A DNA stretch of 64,000 nt from Haloimpatiens lingqiaonensis (lineage in GTDB: Bacteria > Bacillota > Clostridia > Clostridiales > Clostridiaceae). Below the pieces are notes generated by a model. It did not search any database, was not told the DNA's origin, and saw only the letters and a list, made by a program, of their open reading frames with translations. The translations under genes and the position numbers were made by a program. Below, one piece after another: positions 1-8,251 of this stretch (the first letter of the stretch is position 1; every line of letters starts with the position of its first letter). The stretch is from NCBI RefSeq assembly GCF_044502415.1, contig NZ_CP172402.1, one strand, 5' to 3'.

Positions 1-2
1 TA

Positions 3-869
3 GCACTAGCTAATGCACAACTAAATTTAGATAAAGCATATAAAAATTTCTTTAGAGATAAATCAGTTGGATTTCCTAAGTTCAAAAAGAAAATCAATAC
101 TAATAGTTATACAACAAATAATCAAAACGGAACTGTGTCTGTAGAAAATGGATATGTAAAGATACCTAAATTAAAATCAGCGATAAAAATGAAACAACAT
201 AGAGAATTCAAAGGATTAATAAAAAGTTGCACTATATCTAAAAAACCAAGCGGCAGATATTATATATCAATTTTAGTTGATACAGAAAATTTTATATTGC
301 CTAAAGTAGATAAAAAAATAGGTGTTGATGTTGGTCTAAAGGAATTTGCAATATGTTCAGATGGATATAGGGAACCTAATCCAAAACATCTTAGAAAATC
401 TGAAAAAAGACTAGCTAAACTTCAAAAAGACTTATCACGCAAACAAAAAGGTAGTAATAACAGAAATAAAGCTAGAGTGAAAGTTGCTAAACTACATCAA
501 AGAATAGCAGACCAAAGGTCGGATTTCTTGCATAAGTTATCAATTAAACTAATTAGAGAAAACCAATCTATAGTAATTGAGGACTTAAAAGTTAAGAATA
601 TGCAACAAAATCATAAATTAGCTAAAGCTATAAGTGAAGCTAGTTGGTCAGAATTTAGACGAATGTTAGAATATAAAGCTAGTTGGTATGGTAGAAAAAT
701 AATTATAGCACCTTCCAATTATGCTAGTAGTCAGCTATGTTCTGAATGCGGATATAAAAATGAAGAAGTAAAAAATCTAGCACTTAGAGAATGGATATGT
801 CCTAATTGTGGAGTACACCATGACAGGGATATAAATGCAAGTAAAAATCTACTGAAATTAGCTATATAA
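3..869 (+). CDS. tnpB: TnpB-type RNA-guided nuclease of an IS200/IS605 element (5' end outside window)
   Basis: The reading frame is open from base 3, so the start lies upstream of the window. The C-terminal two thirds has the TnpB/Cas12-like RuvC nuclease plan: a first catalytic Asp in GVDVG (around 327), a Glu in IVIEDLK (around 580), a CxxC...CxxC zinc ribbon (CSEC and CPNC, 738-815) and a final Asp in HDRDINAS (around 826). TnpB proteins cut DNA guided by an omega-RNA transcribed from the element's own right end and help the transposon persist. That right end follows directly. No tnpA is visible; it could lie upstream or be absent. The domain ends normally, so this part looks intact. Confidence 0.93.
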   Translation, partial: ALANAQLNLDKAYKNFFRDKSVGFPKFKKKINTNSYTTNNQNGTVSVENGYVKIPKLKSAIKMKQHREFKGLIKSCTISKKPSGRYYISILVDTENFILPKVDKKIGVDVGLKEFAICSDGYREPNPKHLRKSEKRLAKLQKDLSRKQKGSNNRNKARVKVAKLHQRIADQRSDFLHKLSIKLIRENQSIVIEDLKVKNMQQNHKLAKAISEASWSEFRRMLEYKASWYGRKIIIAPSNYASSQLCSECGYKNEEVKNLALREWICPNCGVHHDRDINASKNLLKLAI

Positions 870-884
870 TTTTGGTAATAAGCG

Positions 885-981
885 AGGTTGGTTCGACCTT
901 TTGAGCGTGGGTAAACTTGCTACAGTAGTAGTATTGACCACGAAGCCCCCACTTCAACGAAGTAAGTGGGGTGTAGTTCAC
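885..981 (+). mobile_element. IS605-type right end, probable omega-RNA 3' part
   Basis: Directly after tnpB is a subterminal hairpin (CCCCACTT at 947-954 pairing with AAGTGGGG at 964-971), followed by GTAGTTCAC ending at 981. This is the usual arrangement of an IS200/IS605 right end: an imperfect hairpin, then a short cleavage motif. In this family the same stretch encodes the scaffold end of the TnpB guide RNA, with guide sequence starting just beyond the element. The end point (TTCAC, 977-981) and the RNA are inferred. Related decayed ends are seen near 3143-3190 and 13513-13535. Confidence 0.6.
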
Positions 982-1010
982 TACACGAGATATTGAGAGG
1001 AGTGAATGTT

Positions 1011-1115
1011 ATGAATGAAAAACATGATTGTTCTTGTGCAAGTCAACAAGAAAAGGAAAAGAAAGCTAATAACTCTAGAACCAAACATAGTAAAAAGACA
1101 CATAAAAAAGATTAA
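1011..1115 (+). CDS. Tiny Lys-rich protein, 34 aa
   Basis: A 34-codon frame starts with ATG 10 bases after a GAGAGGAG ribosome binding site and is followed by a terminator. The product is hydrophilic with a Cys-Ser-Cys near the N-terminus and a Lys/His-rich tail (KKTHKKD). I do not recognise the family. It resembles in size and charge the other tiny proteins at 13258-13410 and 38384-38674. Translation is supported only by the binding site and terminator. Confidence 0.5.
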   Translation: MNEKHDCSCASQQEKEKKANNSRTKHSKKTHKKD

Positions 1116-1130
1116 TATTAGTTTTTAACA

Positions 1131-1180
1131 GTGCACCCTTGAATGTTAGAAAATAGCATTTAGGGGTGCTTTTCTCTTTC
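1131..1180 (+). terminator. Intrinsic terminator
   Basis: An imperfect stem (GCACCCT near 1133 with AGGGGTGC near 1162) is followed by TTTTCTCTTTC. It closes the tiny gene at 1011-1115. Confidence 0.7.
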
Positions 1181-1248
1181 TTTAAATAAACTAAAATATA
1201 AAAGTAAAACATTTTCTAATTTTAATTTTTAGCTTCAAAAGGTTAAAT

Positions 1249-2130
1249 CTAATCTTTTACGATATTGATTTTACTTAGTTCTTCTAAAAGAGCTAAAAGT
1301 TTATTTACATGGTAGTTAAATGTAATATCTAAGTTTGTTGATAAGCAATCTTCATTTGAATCTATTTCTTCGTTAAATAAATCCTTATATTTAGATAAAT
1401 TATTCAAATCTAATTTGCACTTATTTTTTAAGCTATCTATGGCAAATAAATGAACATATGCGGCATTGCTTATGGTTAATATTTTTTTAATATTTTCTAC
1501 TTTAATATTATCAGTCTTTTTTATTTTAATTTCATTTAAGTAAGTATGTAATGAGTCATCTAGGTTGTCAATTTCCATTTGAAGCTTTTGTATATTTAAA
1601 TTAGAGGTATTTTTGATTAAACTTTTAGAAAGAGAAAAAATATCATTTATAAGTGTATTGCAGTGAGAGGACATTTTATTTAAATAATCTGGTGGTGCAA
1701 TTAGATAGTTTACCAATACAGCAATGGCGATACCTATAAAGGTTTCTAAGAGTCTAGTTACGCTGTATGCAAAAGGATTTTGACCTTTCATATTGGTCAT
1801 GATAGCTAGAAAAACTATACAAGCTATATTTATAGAGCTTCTTTTGTTAAGCATATTGCAAAAATAAATAACTGCAATTATTCCAATGCCAGTTAAGATA
1901 GAGTTTTCTGGGCGTATGAGAGCAAAAATGAGGCCTATAAGAGCTCCTACAGAAGTGCCTATCATTCTATTTTTACCAGTAATAAATGAATCGGAAACTG
2001 AACTTTGCATACTTATTACTGCTGCAATACATGCATAAAAGGGGTATTGTATTTTAAGTAAATTTAGCGTTATTATACATAAAAAAACAGATAAGGCTGT
2101 TTTCATTGTACGCATACCTATTCTTGACAT
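1249..2130 (-). CDS. Aromatic acid exporter (ArAE/FUSC-like) membrane protein
   Basis: The 293-residue protein has about six hydrophobic helices in its first 150 residues, then a mainly soluble helical C-terminal half. This is the plan of the small Firmicutes ArAE_1 family (formerly DUF939), related to aromatic acid/FUSC exporters. The conserved start (MSRIGMRTMKTALSV) and the motif GKNRMIGTSVGALIG fit. The likely role is efflux of an aromatic or other organic acid across the cell membrane; the substrate is unknown. The start is supported by AAAGGAT upstream on the minus strand. It is transcribed away from the corrinoid cluster. Confidence 0.8.
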   Translation of the reverse strand: MSRIGMRTMKTALSVFLCIITLNLLKIQYPFYACIAAVISMQSSVSDSFITGKNRMIGTSVGALIGLIFALIRPENSILTGIGIIAVIYFCNMLNKRSSINIACIVFLAIMTNMKGQNPFAYSVTRLLETFIGIAIAVLVNYLIAPPDYLNKMSSHCNTLINDIFSLSKSLIKNTSNLNIQKLQMEIDNLDDSLHTYLNEIKIKKTDNIKVENIKKILTISNAAYVHLFAIDSLKNKCKLDLNNLSKYKDLFNEEIDSNEDCLSTNLDITFNYHVNKLLALLEELSKINIVKD

Positions 2131-2295
2131 GGGGATCTATCCTTTCATTAAATTTATGGGTTAAAAATTGTTAATCAGTGAATTTGTTTAAATGATATAG
2201 TTAAGTATATCAAAATTTATAATATAAACAATGGTTAAATTTAAAAAATATAATAAAATAAAATTCAGACAAAAATCAAAATTTAAAATAAATAT

Positions 2296-2336
2296 TATAG
2301 ATAGCTATAAATAAATGGCTATCTATATATTTTTTC
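2296..2336 (+). terminator. Hairpin with T-tract upstream of the corrinoid gene
   Basis: TATAGATAGC pairs with GCTATCTATA and is followed by TATTTTTTCT. It lies between the divergent gene starting at 2130 and the corrinoid gene at 2421. No gene on the plus strand precedes it, so it may be a leader attenuator or a boundary element. I could not recognise a cobalamin or other riboswitch core in front of it. Confidence 0.5.
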
Positions 2337-2420
2337 TATTGGATAAGTAAAGATTAATGACCTAAAATAATTATGGGATTCGTATAAAGTAGCATTAACA
2401 GTAGTTGGGGGGAGAAAATT

Positions 2421-3059
2421 ATGCTAAAGGAAGAGATGTTTAAAGAATTATCTACTGCTGTAGTGGAAATGGAAGAAGAAAAAGTGGTGGAATTGTGCCA
2501 AAGGTCTTTAGAAATGAATATAGAAGCATATGAAACTATAACCAAGGGACTTATAGATGGCATGGATCAAGTTGGAAAATTATATGAGGAAGAGGAATAT
2601 TTTTTGCCAGAAGTACTTATATGTTCTGATGCTATGAATGAAGGATTAGACATATTAAAACCTCATTTAAATAGAGGAATTATGGATAACCCTATAAAGG
2701 TTGTAATAGGCGTTGTGGAAGGAGATACACACGATATAGGAAAAAATCTTGTAAGGGTTATGATGGAAGCTTCCGGTTTTGAAGTTTATGATTTAGGAAG
2801 GGATGTGCCACTTAATAATTTTATAGAAGAAGCAGAAAAGCAAAAGGCACATATAATATGTATGTCTACATTAATGACAACAACTATGCCAGGAATGAAG
2901 ACTGTTATAGATAATTTAAAAGAGAGAAATTTAAGAGATAAATACAAAGTAATGATAGGGGGAGGACCTGTTTCTCAAAAGTTTGCAGAAAAGATAGGAG
3001 CAGATTTGTATACTGTTGATGCTAACGAAGCTGTAAGAAAAGCAAAAGAACTTATGTAA
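2421..3059 (+). CDS. Methyltransferase cognate corrinoid protein (MtaC/MtbC/MtgC type)
   Basis: This 212-residue protein has the two-domain plan of corrinoid proteins in methyl-transfer systems. Residues 1-88 form the helical cap (pattern YEEEEYFLPEVL). Residues 92-212 form a Rossmann-like B12 domain with GDTHDIGKNL, in which His104 is the expected lower axial cobalt ligand. It carries a methyl group as methyl-Co(III) between two methyltransferases. The start is set by GGGGGGAG before ATG. It heads a cluster with two URO-D-type methyltransferases and a reductive activator, though a terminator separates it from the next gene. The substrate cannot be told from sequence. Confidence 0.9.
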   Translation: MLKEEMFKELSTAVVEMEEEKVVELCQRSLEMNIEAYETITKGLIDGMDQVGKLYEEEEYFLPEVLICSDAMNEGLDILKPHLNRGIMDNPIKVVIGVVEGDTHDIGKNLVRVMMEASGFEVYDLGRDVPLNNFIEEAEKQKAHIICMSTLMTTTMPGMKTVIDNLKERNLRDKYKVMIGGGPVSQKFAEKIGADLYTVDANEAVRKAKELM

Positions 3060-3070
3060 AATTTTTATTT

Positions 3071-3115
3071 ATACTTGATTTTAGAGGGTTATACTAGAAT
3101 CAAGTATTATTTTTA
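3071..3115 (+). terminator. Intrinsic terminator after the corrinoid gene
   Basis: ATACTTGATT pairs with AATCAAGTAT and a T-rich run follows. It could give the corrinoid protein a higher transcript level than the genes after it. Confidence 0.75.
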
Positions 3116-3142
3116 GTAATTAATTCAACTTTCTAAATTTTA

Positions 3143-3190
3143 ACCAAGAAGCCACCACTTCAGCGTGAACAAATGGTGGGAGAGTTGACA
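3143..3190 (+). mobile_element. Decayed IS605-type right end
   Basis: The stretch reads ACCAAGAAGCCACCACTTCAGC, then a degraded complementary arm (TGGTGGGAG) and GTTGACAC. It lines up with the right end after tnpB (941-985), although the hairpin is imperfect. No coding remnant of a transposase accompanies it. It sits in the gap between the corrinoid gene and the frameshifted methyltransferase. Confidence 0.5.
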
Positions 3191-3226
3191 CTCGTATATT
3201 TGAGATTAGTAGAAAGGGTGTTTGTA

Positions 3227-4226
3227 ATGAATGAAAAAGAAAGATTGTTGGCTGTATTGAAGGGTGAGATGGTAGACAGGCCTGCCAGTAATTTGTCCAG
3301 GGGGCATGATGAATGCTGCGGTTACAGAAGTGGTTCAGGGTTTAGATAAAAATCACAATGTAGACTTAAAAGCTATGGTGGAAGCTGCAAGGAAAGTAAG
3401 AGAGTTAACTGGATTTGAAAACTATGGAGTGCCCTTTTGTATGACCATAGAAGCAGAGCCTTTAGGAATTAATGTGAATTTAGGGGATAAAACTGTAGAA
3501 CCAAGGGTTACAGAGTATAATCAGATGGATTTAAGTGATATTGAGAATTCTTATAGTATAAACCCTACGGAGTCTGGAAGAATGCCAGTGGTTTTGGAGG
3601 CAATAAGAGAACTTAAAAATGAAAATATACCGATAATAGGAAATATAACAGGTCCTATGAGCACTGCCACTTCCATAGTAGATCCTTTAAAATTAATTAA
3701 AATGCTTAGAAAAAATCCTGAAAAAGCATATGAGTTTTTAGAATACGTTACAGAATATTCTATAGAATATATAAGGGAAATGATAAAAGCTGGAGCAGAC
3801 GTTATAGCTATGTCAGACCCAACAGCTACAGGAGAAATATTAGGAAGAAGAAATTTTGAGAAGTTTATACTTCCTTTATATAAAAAAATAGTTTCAGAAG
3901 TTCACCATTTAGGAAAAAATATAATAATACATATATGTGGTGATGCTAAAACTATAATAGAAAGTTTGGACACTATAGGGGCAGATGCATTAAGTTTTGA
4001 TTCTATAGTGGGTATGAGGTTTGCAAAAGGCAAGCTTACTACTAAATTAATGGGAAATGTGAATACACAACTTTTACAGGAAGGACCTAAGGAAAGAATA
4101 AAGTCTATAACTGAGAATTGTATAAAATCAGGAGTGGATATAGTATCCCCAGCTTGTGGTCTTGGCATGTCCACACCTATAGAAAATTTAAGAGTAATGA
4201 CGGATTTTGTGAAAGGAAGAAGGTAA
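3227..4226 (+). pseudogene. Frameshifted MtaA/URO-D-family corrinoid methyltransferase
   Basis: An ATG at 3227 begins MNEKERLLAVLKGEMVDRPA, the typical N-terminus of this family. The frame is lost at about 3284-3287 and resumes one frame over as VICPGGMMNAAV at 3288, running to 4226 (about 332 residues in all). One extra base explains the break. The rest is intact and has the zinc site expected for MtaA-type enzymes: HICG (3931-3942) and a Cys in PACGL (4151-4165). Such enzymes move methyl groups between the corrinoid protein and a thiol or other acceptor, or act as the substrate methyltransferase. It is either a real pseudogene or an indel error. An internal start at 3306-3309 is possible but would drop the conserved N-terminus. 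Confidence 0.85.
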
Positions 4227-4227
4227 T

Positions 4228-5955
4228 ATGGCTAAGATTAACTTTAAAGATAAAAATTTAGTCATGGAAGTAGAAGAAAATACTACATTGCTTCAATGCA
4301 TAAGAAAAGCTGGATTAAGAATAGAAACTCCTTGTAATGCCATAGGACTTTGTGGAAAATGTAAGGTTATAGCTAAAGGAGAATTAAGTTTAATAAGTGA
4401 AGAGGAAAAGAAGTTTATAAATGAGGAAAAAAATGAAAGATTAGCTTGCATTGCCAAGGTAAAGGGAAATGTGGAAATAGAGCTTATAAAGGAAAACAGT
4501 GAATTAAAAACCATAAATAAGGGATTTTCTATAGATGTAAAGCCAGATGGAGATATATTTAAAATTGCACTTCCAGATGTGGAAAACTCTAATTCTAAGC
4601 CTTATGCAGAAACATTAAATTATAAGGTGAAAGCTTTTCATATATACGAAAAAATAGGTTTAATGGAAAGTGAAAATAAAAAGCATAAATATGCAGTAGT
4701 TTATAAAGATGAAATTATAGATATATGTGAAGAAAATAAAAATATATTAGGAGTGGCTATAGATATAGGAACTACAGGTATATCCAGTTATCTTGTAGAT
4801 TTAGAAACTGGAGAAATTATAGATAAAATATCATCTTTAAATCCCCAAACAGAATTTGGAGGGGATGTGTTAACTAGAATAACCTATTGTATGAATAATA
4901 TTAATGGGGCGGAAGAATTAAAAATAAGCATAATAAATGAAATAAATAGGATAATAAAAGAGCTTACTGGGGAAAAATTTGCATTTAATCAGATTTATGA
5001 AGTTGTTATATCAGGCAATACTACTATGCTTCATTTGTTATTAGGAGTAAATCCTATTTCATTGGCCAAGGCACCTTACAGGCCTGTTTTCTTAGATGCT
5101 TTACATATAAATGGGAAAGATATTGGAGTAGATTTTAATAGGGAAGGAATTTTCACATTACTTCCATCTGCTTCAGCATATGTAGGGGCTGACATTATAT
5201 CTGGAGTGGTAGCTTCGGATTTTCAAAATAAAAAATGGTCATCTATATTTGTGGACATAGGAACAAATGGAGAAATTGTAGCTATAAATGAAGGTAAAAT
5301 AATGACAACATCTACTGCAGCAGGACCAGCTCTTGAAGGAATGAATATATCCTGTGGATGCAGAGCACAAAAGGGAGCCATAGAATCTTTTAGCATAGAT
5401 GATGATTTTAATATAAATTATAATACCATAGGAAGTGTAGATCCTGTAGGCATATGTGGCAGCGGACTTATAGATATAGCGGCAGTTTTAGTGGAAAAAG
5501 GCATAGTGCTTAAAAGTGGCAAGTTTAATAAAAATATAAATGAAAAATTAAAGGATAGATTAGTAGATAAAAAATTTTATATAACAGATAAAGTATACAT
5601 ATCTCAAAAGGATATAAGGCAAATACAATTGGCAAAAGGAGCCATAGCAGCAGGAATTATAATGCTACTGCATCATATGGGAACGAATATAAACGAAATA
5701 GAAGAAACAGTTATAGCAGGAGCCTTTGGATATCATGTAAATCCAGATAGCATAAAACAAATAGGCCTTATACCTAAAGGGTTTGAAGGGAAGATAACCT
5801 TTGTAGGAAACACTTCTTTAGAAGGAGCAAGGATAGCTCTTGTAAATAAAGATTATTTAAATTTAATGAGTGACCTTAGAAAACACATGGAAGTTTTAGA
5901 ATTGTCTACTAGTGATGAATTTCAAAAATATTTTATTGAGCAACTTAATTTTTAA
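4228..5955 (+). CDS. Reductive activator of corrinoid proteins (RACE, 2Fe-2S plus ASKHA)
   Basis: This 575-residue protein has an N-terminal 2Fe-2S ferredoxin domain (Cys36, Cys42, Cys45 and Cys74), a linker, and a C-terminal ASKHA-type ATPase region (DUF4445 family) with glycine-rich phosphate motifs such as AIDIGTTGISS and VDIGTNGEIV. RACE proteins use ATP hydrolysis to push an electron onto inactive Co(II) corrinoid, restoring Co(I). Its ATG lies one base past the stop of the upstream methyltransferase, so the two are translationally linked. A separate family member, RamA, uses a different 4Fe-4S layout; this one is the bacterial 2Fe-2S type. Confidence 0.9.
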   Translation: MAKINFKDKNLVMEVEENTTLLQCIRKAGLRIETPCNAIGLCGKCKVIAKGELSLISEEEKKFINEEKNERLACIAKVKGNVEIELIKENSELKTINKGFSIDVKPDGDIFKIALPDVENSNSKPYAETLNYKVKAFHIYEKIGLMESENKKHKYAVVYKDEIIDICEENKNILGVAIDIGTTGISSYLVDLETGEIIDKISSLNPQTEFGGDVLTRITYCMNNINGAEELKISIINEINRIIKELTGEKFAFNQIYEVVISGNTTMLHLLLGVNPISLAKAPYRPVFLDALHINGKDIGVDFNREGIFTLLPSASAYVGADIISGVVASDFQNKKWSSIFVDIGTNGEIVAINEGKIMTTSTAAGPALEGMNISCGCRAQKGAIESFSIDDDFNINYNTIGSVDPVGICGSGLIDIAAVLVEKGIVLKSGKFNKNINEKLKDRLVDKKFYITDKVYISQKDIRQIQLAKGAIAAGIIMLLHHMGTNINEIEETVIAGAFGYHVNPDSIKQIGLIPKGFEGKITFVGNTSLEGARIALVNKDYLNLMSDLRKHMEVLELSTSDEFQKYFIEQLNF

Positions 5956-5976
5956 GAATGAGTGGAGGTGAGATTT

Positions 5977-6858
5977 ATGGCTGTGGAGATATTTAAGTGT
6001 GTCAATGATGGCATGGATAAAATACCCAAGGAGGCTATACAGGGGTTGGACATAGAGTTTCCAAAGGTACATATAGATGCTTATGAAATGGCCAGGATGT
6101 CAAAGGCCATAAAAGAATACAGAAAAGATAATTTGTGCAGGGTACCCTTTTGTAATACTGTAGAAGGAGAGGCCTTGGGAGCTATTATAAAATTAGGAGA
6201 TGAAAATACTGGACCAAGGGTGGAAAAGTATTTGATAAATTCCATAGAGGACATAGAGAAAACAAAGTCTATGGATTTTACAAAAGGAAGGATAGAACAG
6301 GTTTTAAAAGCAGTAAGTATATTAAGTGATCAAGGAGAAAGGGTATGTTTAGCAGTTGAAGGGCCGTTTACTATAGCTAATTCACTTATGGATACAGGAT
6401 TGTTTTATAAGTTTTTGAGAAAAGAAAAAGAAAGGATGAATGATTTCTTTAAGCTTTTAGAAAATGATATTGCAAAGTATATTTTAAAAGGCATAGATAA
6501 GGGCGCAAACATAATATCTTATGCAGATCCTGTGGGAACAGTAGATATAGTAGGACCAAAGGTTTATAGAGAAGTAAGCGGTAGAATTACATATAATATA
6601 TTAAAAGCATTAGAAGGAAATTTAAAAAATTCTGTAATACATATTTGTGGCAAAACATCAACCTCTTTAGAGAGCATAGGTTTAGCAGAAAATATACCAA
6701 TAGAAATTCCTAATGATATACCCTATGGACAAATTCTCAAAAATATAGATTTTAGTAAAAGTGGCATTAAATTTATAGGAAATTGGTGCATAAAAAGAAG
6801 TGGTTTAAATAAGAAGGATGGTATTCTTTGGCAGCTAAAATTTATATGCGAAAGTTGA
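5977..6858 (+). CDS. URO-D/MtaA-family methyltransferase, second copy, C-terminus ends in a repeat
   Basis: The 293-residue protein is a distant paralogue of the frameshifted methyltransferase, with the same zinc-site pieces (HICG around 6642 and a Cys in GNWCIK around 6786). GGAGGTGAG just before ATG at 5977 fixes the start; an in-frame GTG 15 bases upstream overlaps that binding site and is rejected. It is 22 bases after the activator gene, so it is in the same operon. Its last eight codons lie in a dispersed repeat terminus (6832-6860), so the original C-terminus may have been replaced. It could be the methyl acceptor enzyme or the substrate methyltransferase. Confidence 0.82.
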   Translation: MAVEIFKCVNDGMDKIPKEAIQGLDIEFPKVHIDAYEMARMSKAIKEYRKDNLCRVPFCNTVEGEALGAIIKLGDENTGPRVEKYLINSIEDIEKTKSMDFTKGRIEQVLKAVSILSDQGERVCLAVEGPFTIANSLMDTGLFYKFLRKEKERMNDFFKLLENDIAKYILKGIDKGANIISYADPVGTVDIVGPKVYREVSGRITYNILKALEGNLKNSVIHICGKTSTSLESIGLAENIPIEIPNDIPYGQILKNIDFSKSGIKFIGNWCIKRSGLNKKDGILWQLKFICES

Positions 6859-6860
6859 GT
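6832..6860 (+). repeat. Solo terminus of the TAACTCAACTTTCGCA repeat family
   Basis: AGCTAAAATTTATATGCG followed by AAAGTTGAGT matches the inverted termini of the elements at 12930 and 51316 over about 28 bases. It supplies the stop codon of the upstream methyltransferase. Confidence 0.65.
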
Positions 6861-6869
6861 CTATAATAA

Positions 6870-6922
6870 ATTAACACTATCAAATAAATTCAATTTCAAT
6901 TTATTTGATAGTGTTAATTATT
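6870..6922. terminator. Strong bidirectional terminator
   Basis: A perfect stem of about 20 bp (6870-6890 with 6898-6919) separated by a 7-base loop and followed by TTATTTTATTT closes the methyltransferase operon. Confidence 0.85.
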
Positions 6923-7077
6923 TTATTTAAAAAGCTGTAGCATATAGGAGTTATATATTGTTTAAATTAATAGTTGAAGTTATTACTATTTTAAAATAAA
7001 ATAATAAGATGTATGATATGTTTTATTATTGATTAAATTAACATATGATAAGGGTCTTGTTTAGGAAGGAGAAAAAT

Positions 7078-8100
7078 ATGCTTAAGGATATAGAATATGA
7101 AAATTTAGAAGGAGATTATATATTAATAGATGTAAGAAGTGAAGGTGAGTATAGTGAGTATACTATACCTGGAGCTATAAATATACCTATTTTTAATGAC
7201 GAAGAAAGAAAAGAAATAGGAACGGTTTATGTAAGAGAAAGTGTGGATAAGGCTAAATCTATGGGGGTAGAGGCAGCATCTAAAAAACTTCCATATATAT
7301 ATGAAAAGATATGTGATTTGCAAAAAAAATATAAAAAAGTTGTGCTTTTTTGTGCTAGAGGGGGATTAAGGAGTACGGTTTTAAGTACATTCCTCGATAG
7401 CCTAGGTGTGAAGGTTTATAAATTAAAAGGTGGATACAAGGGATATAGGGCATACATAAATAGGGAATTGCCAGTGCTTAATGAAAAAGTACAATATGTA
7501 ATTCTTCAAGGAAACACAGGTATGGGTAAAACGGAAATTCTAAAGGAACTAAAGAGAAGAGGACATAATATAGTGGATTTAGAAGGATGTGCCAATCACA
7601 GAGGCTCACTTTTAGGAAGTGTAGGTATAGGAAAGTGTAATAGCCAAAAGGCCTTTGAATCATTAGTATATGAGCAATTAAAAGAAAGAAATAGTGATTT
7701 GGTATTTTTAGAAGGGGAAAGTAAAAGAATAGGAAATATCATAATACCAGATTATATTTATAATAAAATGAGAGAAAGCAAGAGAATTTTGGTAAAGGGA
7801 GATTTAGATTACAGGGCTAAGAATATAATAGATGAATATACTAAGGGAGAGAATTGGAAGGAAGAGATTATTAACAGTTTAAATAATTTAAGAAAATATA
7901 TAAGCGAAGAAAATATTGCAAGATACTTAAATATGGTAGAAAATGGTCAGATTCTAGACTTAACTAAGGAACTTATGGTAAAATATTATGATCCCATGTA
8001 TAAAAATGGGGAAAATAAATACAAATATGAATTAGTTGCAGAGATAAATAGTATTAAAACTGCCTGTGATATTATAGAAAAATGGGTGGAGGGAATATAG
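7078..8100 (+). CDS. selU: tRNA 2-selenouridine synthase
   Basis: A 340-residue SelU (MnmH). The rhodanese domain occupies residues 1-130 with active Cys92 in FCARGGLRS. A P-loop domain follows with GNTGMGKT at 145-152. The enzyme replaces sulfur with selenium (via a geranylated intermediate) at the wobble 2-thiouridine of tRNAs, using selenophosphate, so the organism should have SelD. The start at 7078 follows AGGAAGGAG; an in-frame ATG at 7045 lacks a binding site. Alone, with a terminator upstream. Confidence 0.92.
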   Translation: MLKDIEYENLEGDYILIDVRSEGEYSEYTIPGAINIPIFNDEERKEIGTVYVRESVDKAKSMGVEAASKKLPYIYEKICDLQKKYKKVVLFCARGGLRSTVLSTFLDSLGVKVYKLKGGYKGYRAYINRELPVLNEKVQYVILQGNTGMGKTEILKELKRRGHNIVDLEGCANHRGSLLGSVGIGKCNSQKAFESLVYEQLKERNSDLVFLEGESKRIGNIIIPDYIYNKMRESKRILVKGDLDYRAKNIIDEYTKGENWKEEIINSLNNLRKYISEENIARYLNMVENGQILDLTKELMVKYYDPMYKNGENKYKYELVAEINSIKTACDIIEKWVEGI

Positions 8101-8120
8101 AGTTTAAATTAAAACCATTT

Positions 8121-8160
8121 GTGTAGAGTTTGGAATTTATGTGCGAAAGTTTGAGTTAAA
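8121..8160 (+). repeat. Solo repeat terminus (TAACTCAACTTTCGCA family)
   Basis: GTGTAGAGTTTGGAATTTAT then GTGCGAAAGTTTGAGTTAAA is a slightly degraded copy of the family terminus. No partner arm is found nearby. Confidence 0.5.
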
Positions 8161-8251
8161 TACTTATAAAATTTAAAATGTAGATTATTAGAAATTAAAT
8201 TTTGGGGATTAGATATTGAGGATTGGGATTAATTAAAAAGGAGGGTGTTGT

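Noticed and set aside
2140..2300. Cobalamin riboswitch before the corrinoid gene
   Set aside because: The stretch is almost pure A/T and lacks the conserved B12-box; only a terminator-like hairpin remains.
3902..4174. Minus-strand reading frame inside the methyltransferase gene
   Set aside because: It is antisense to a conserved protein and is explained by codon bias. The same applies to other antisense frames inside pyrC, pyrF, pyrK, clpE and the transposases.
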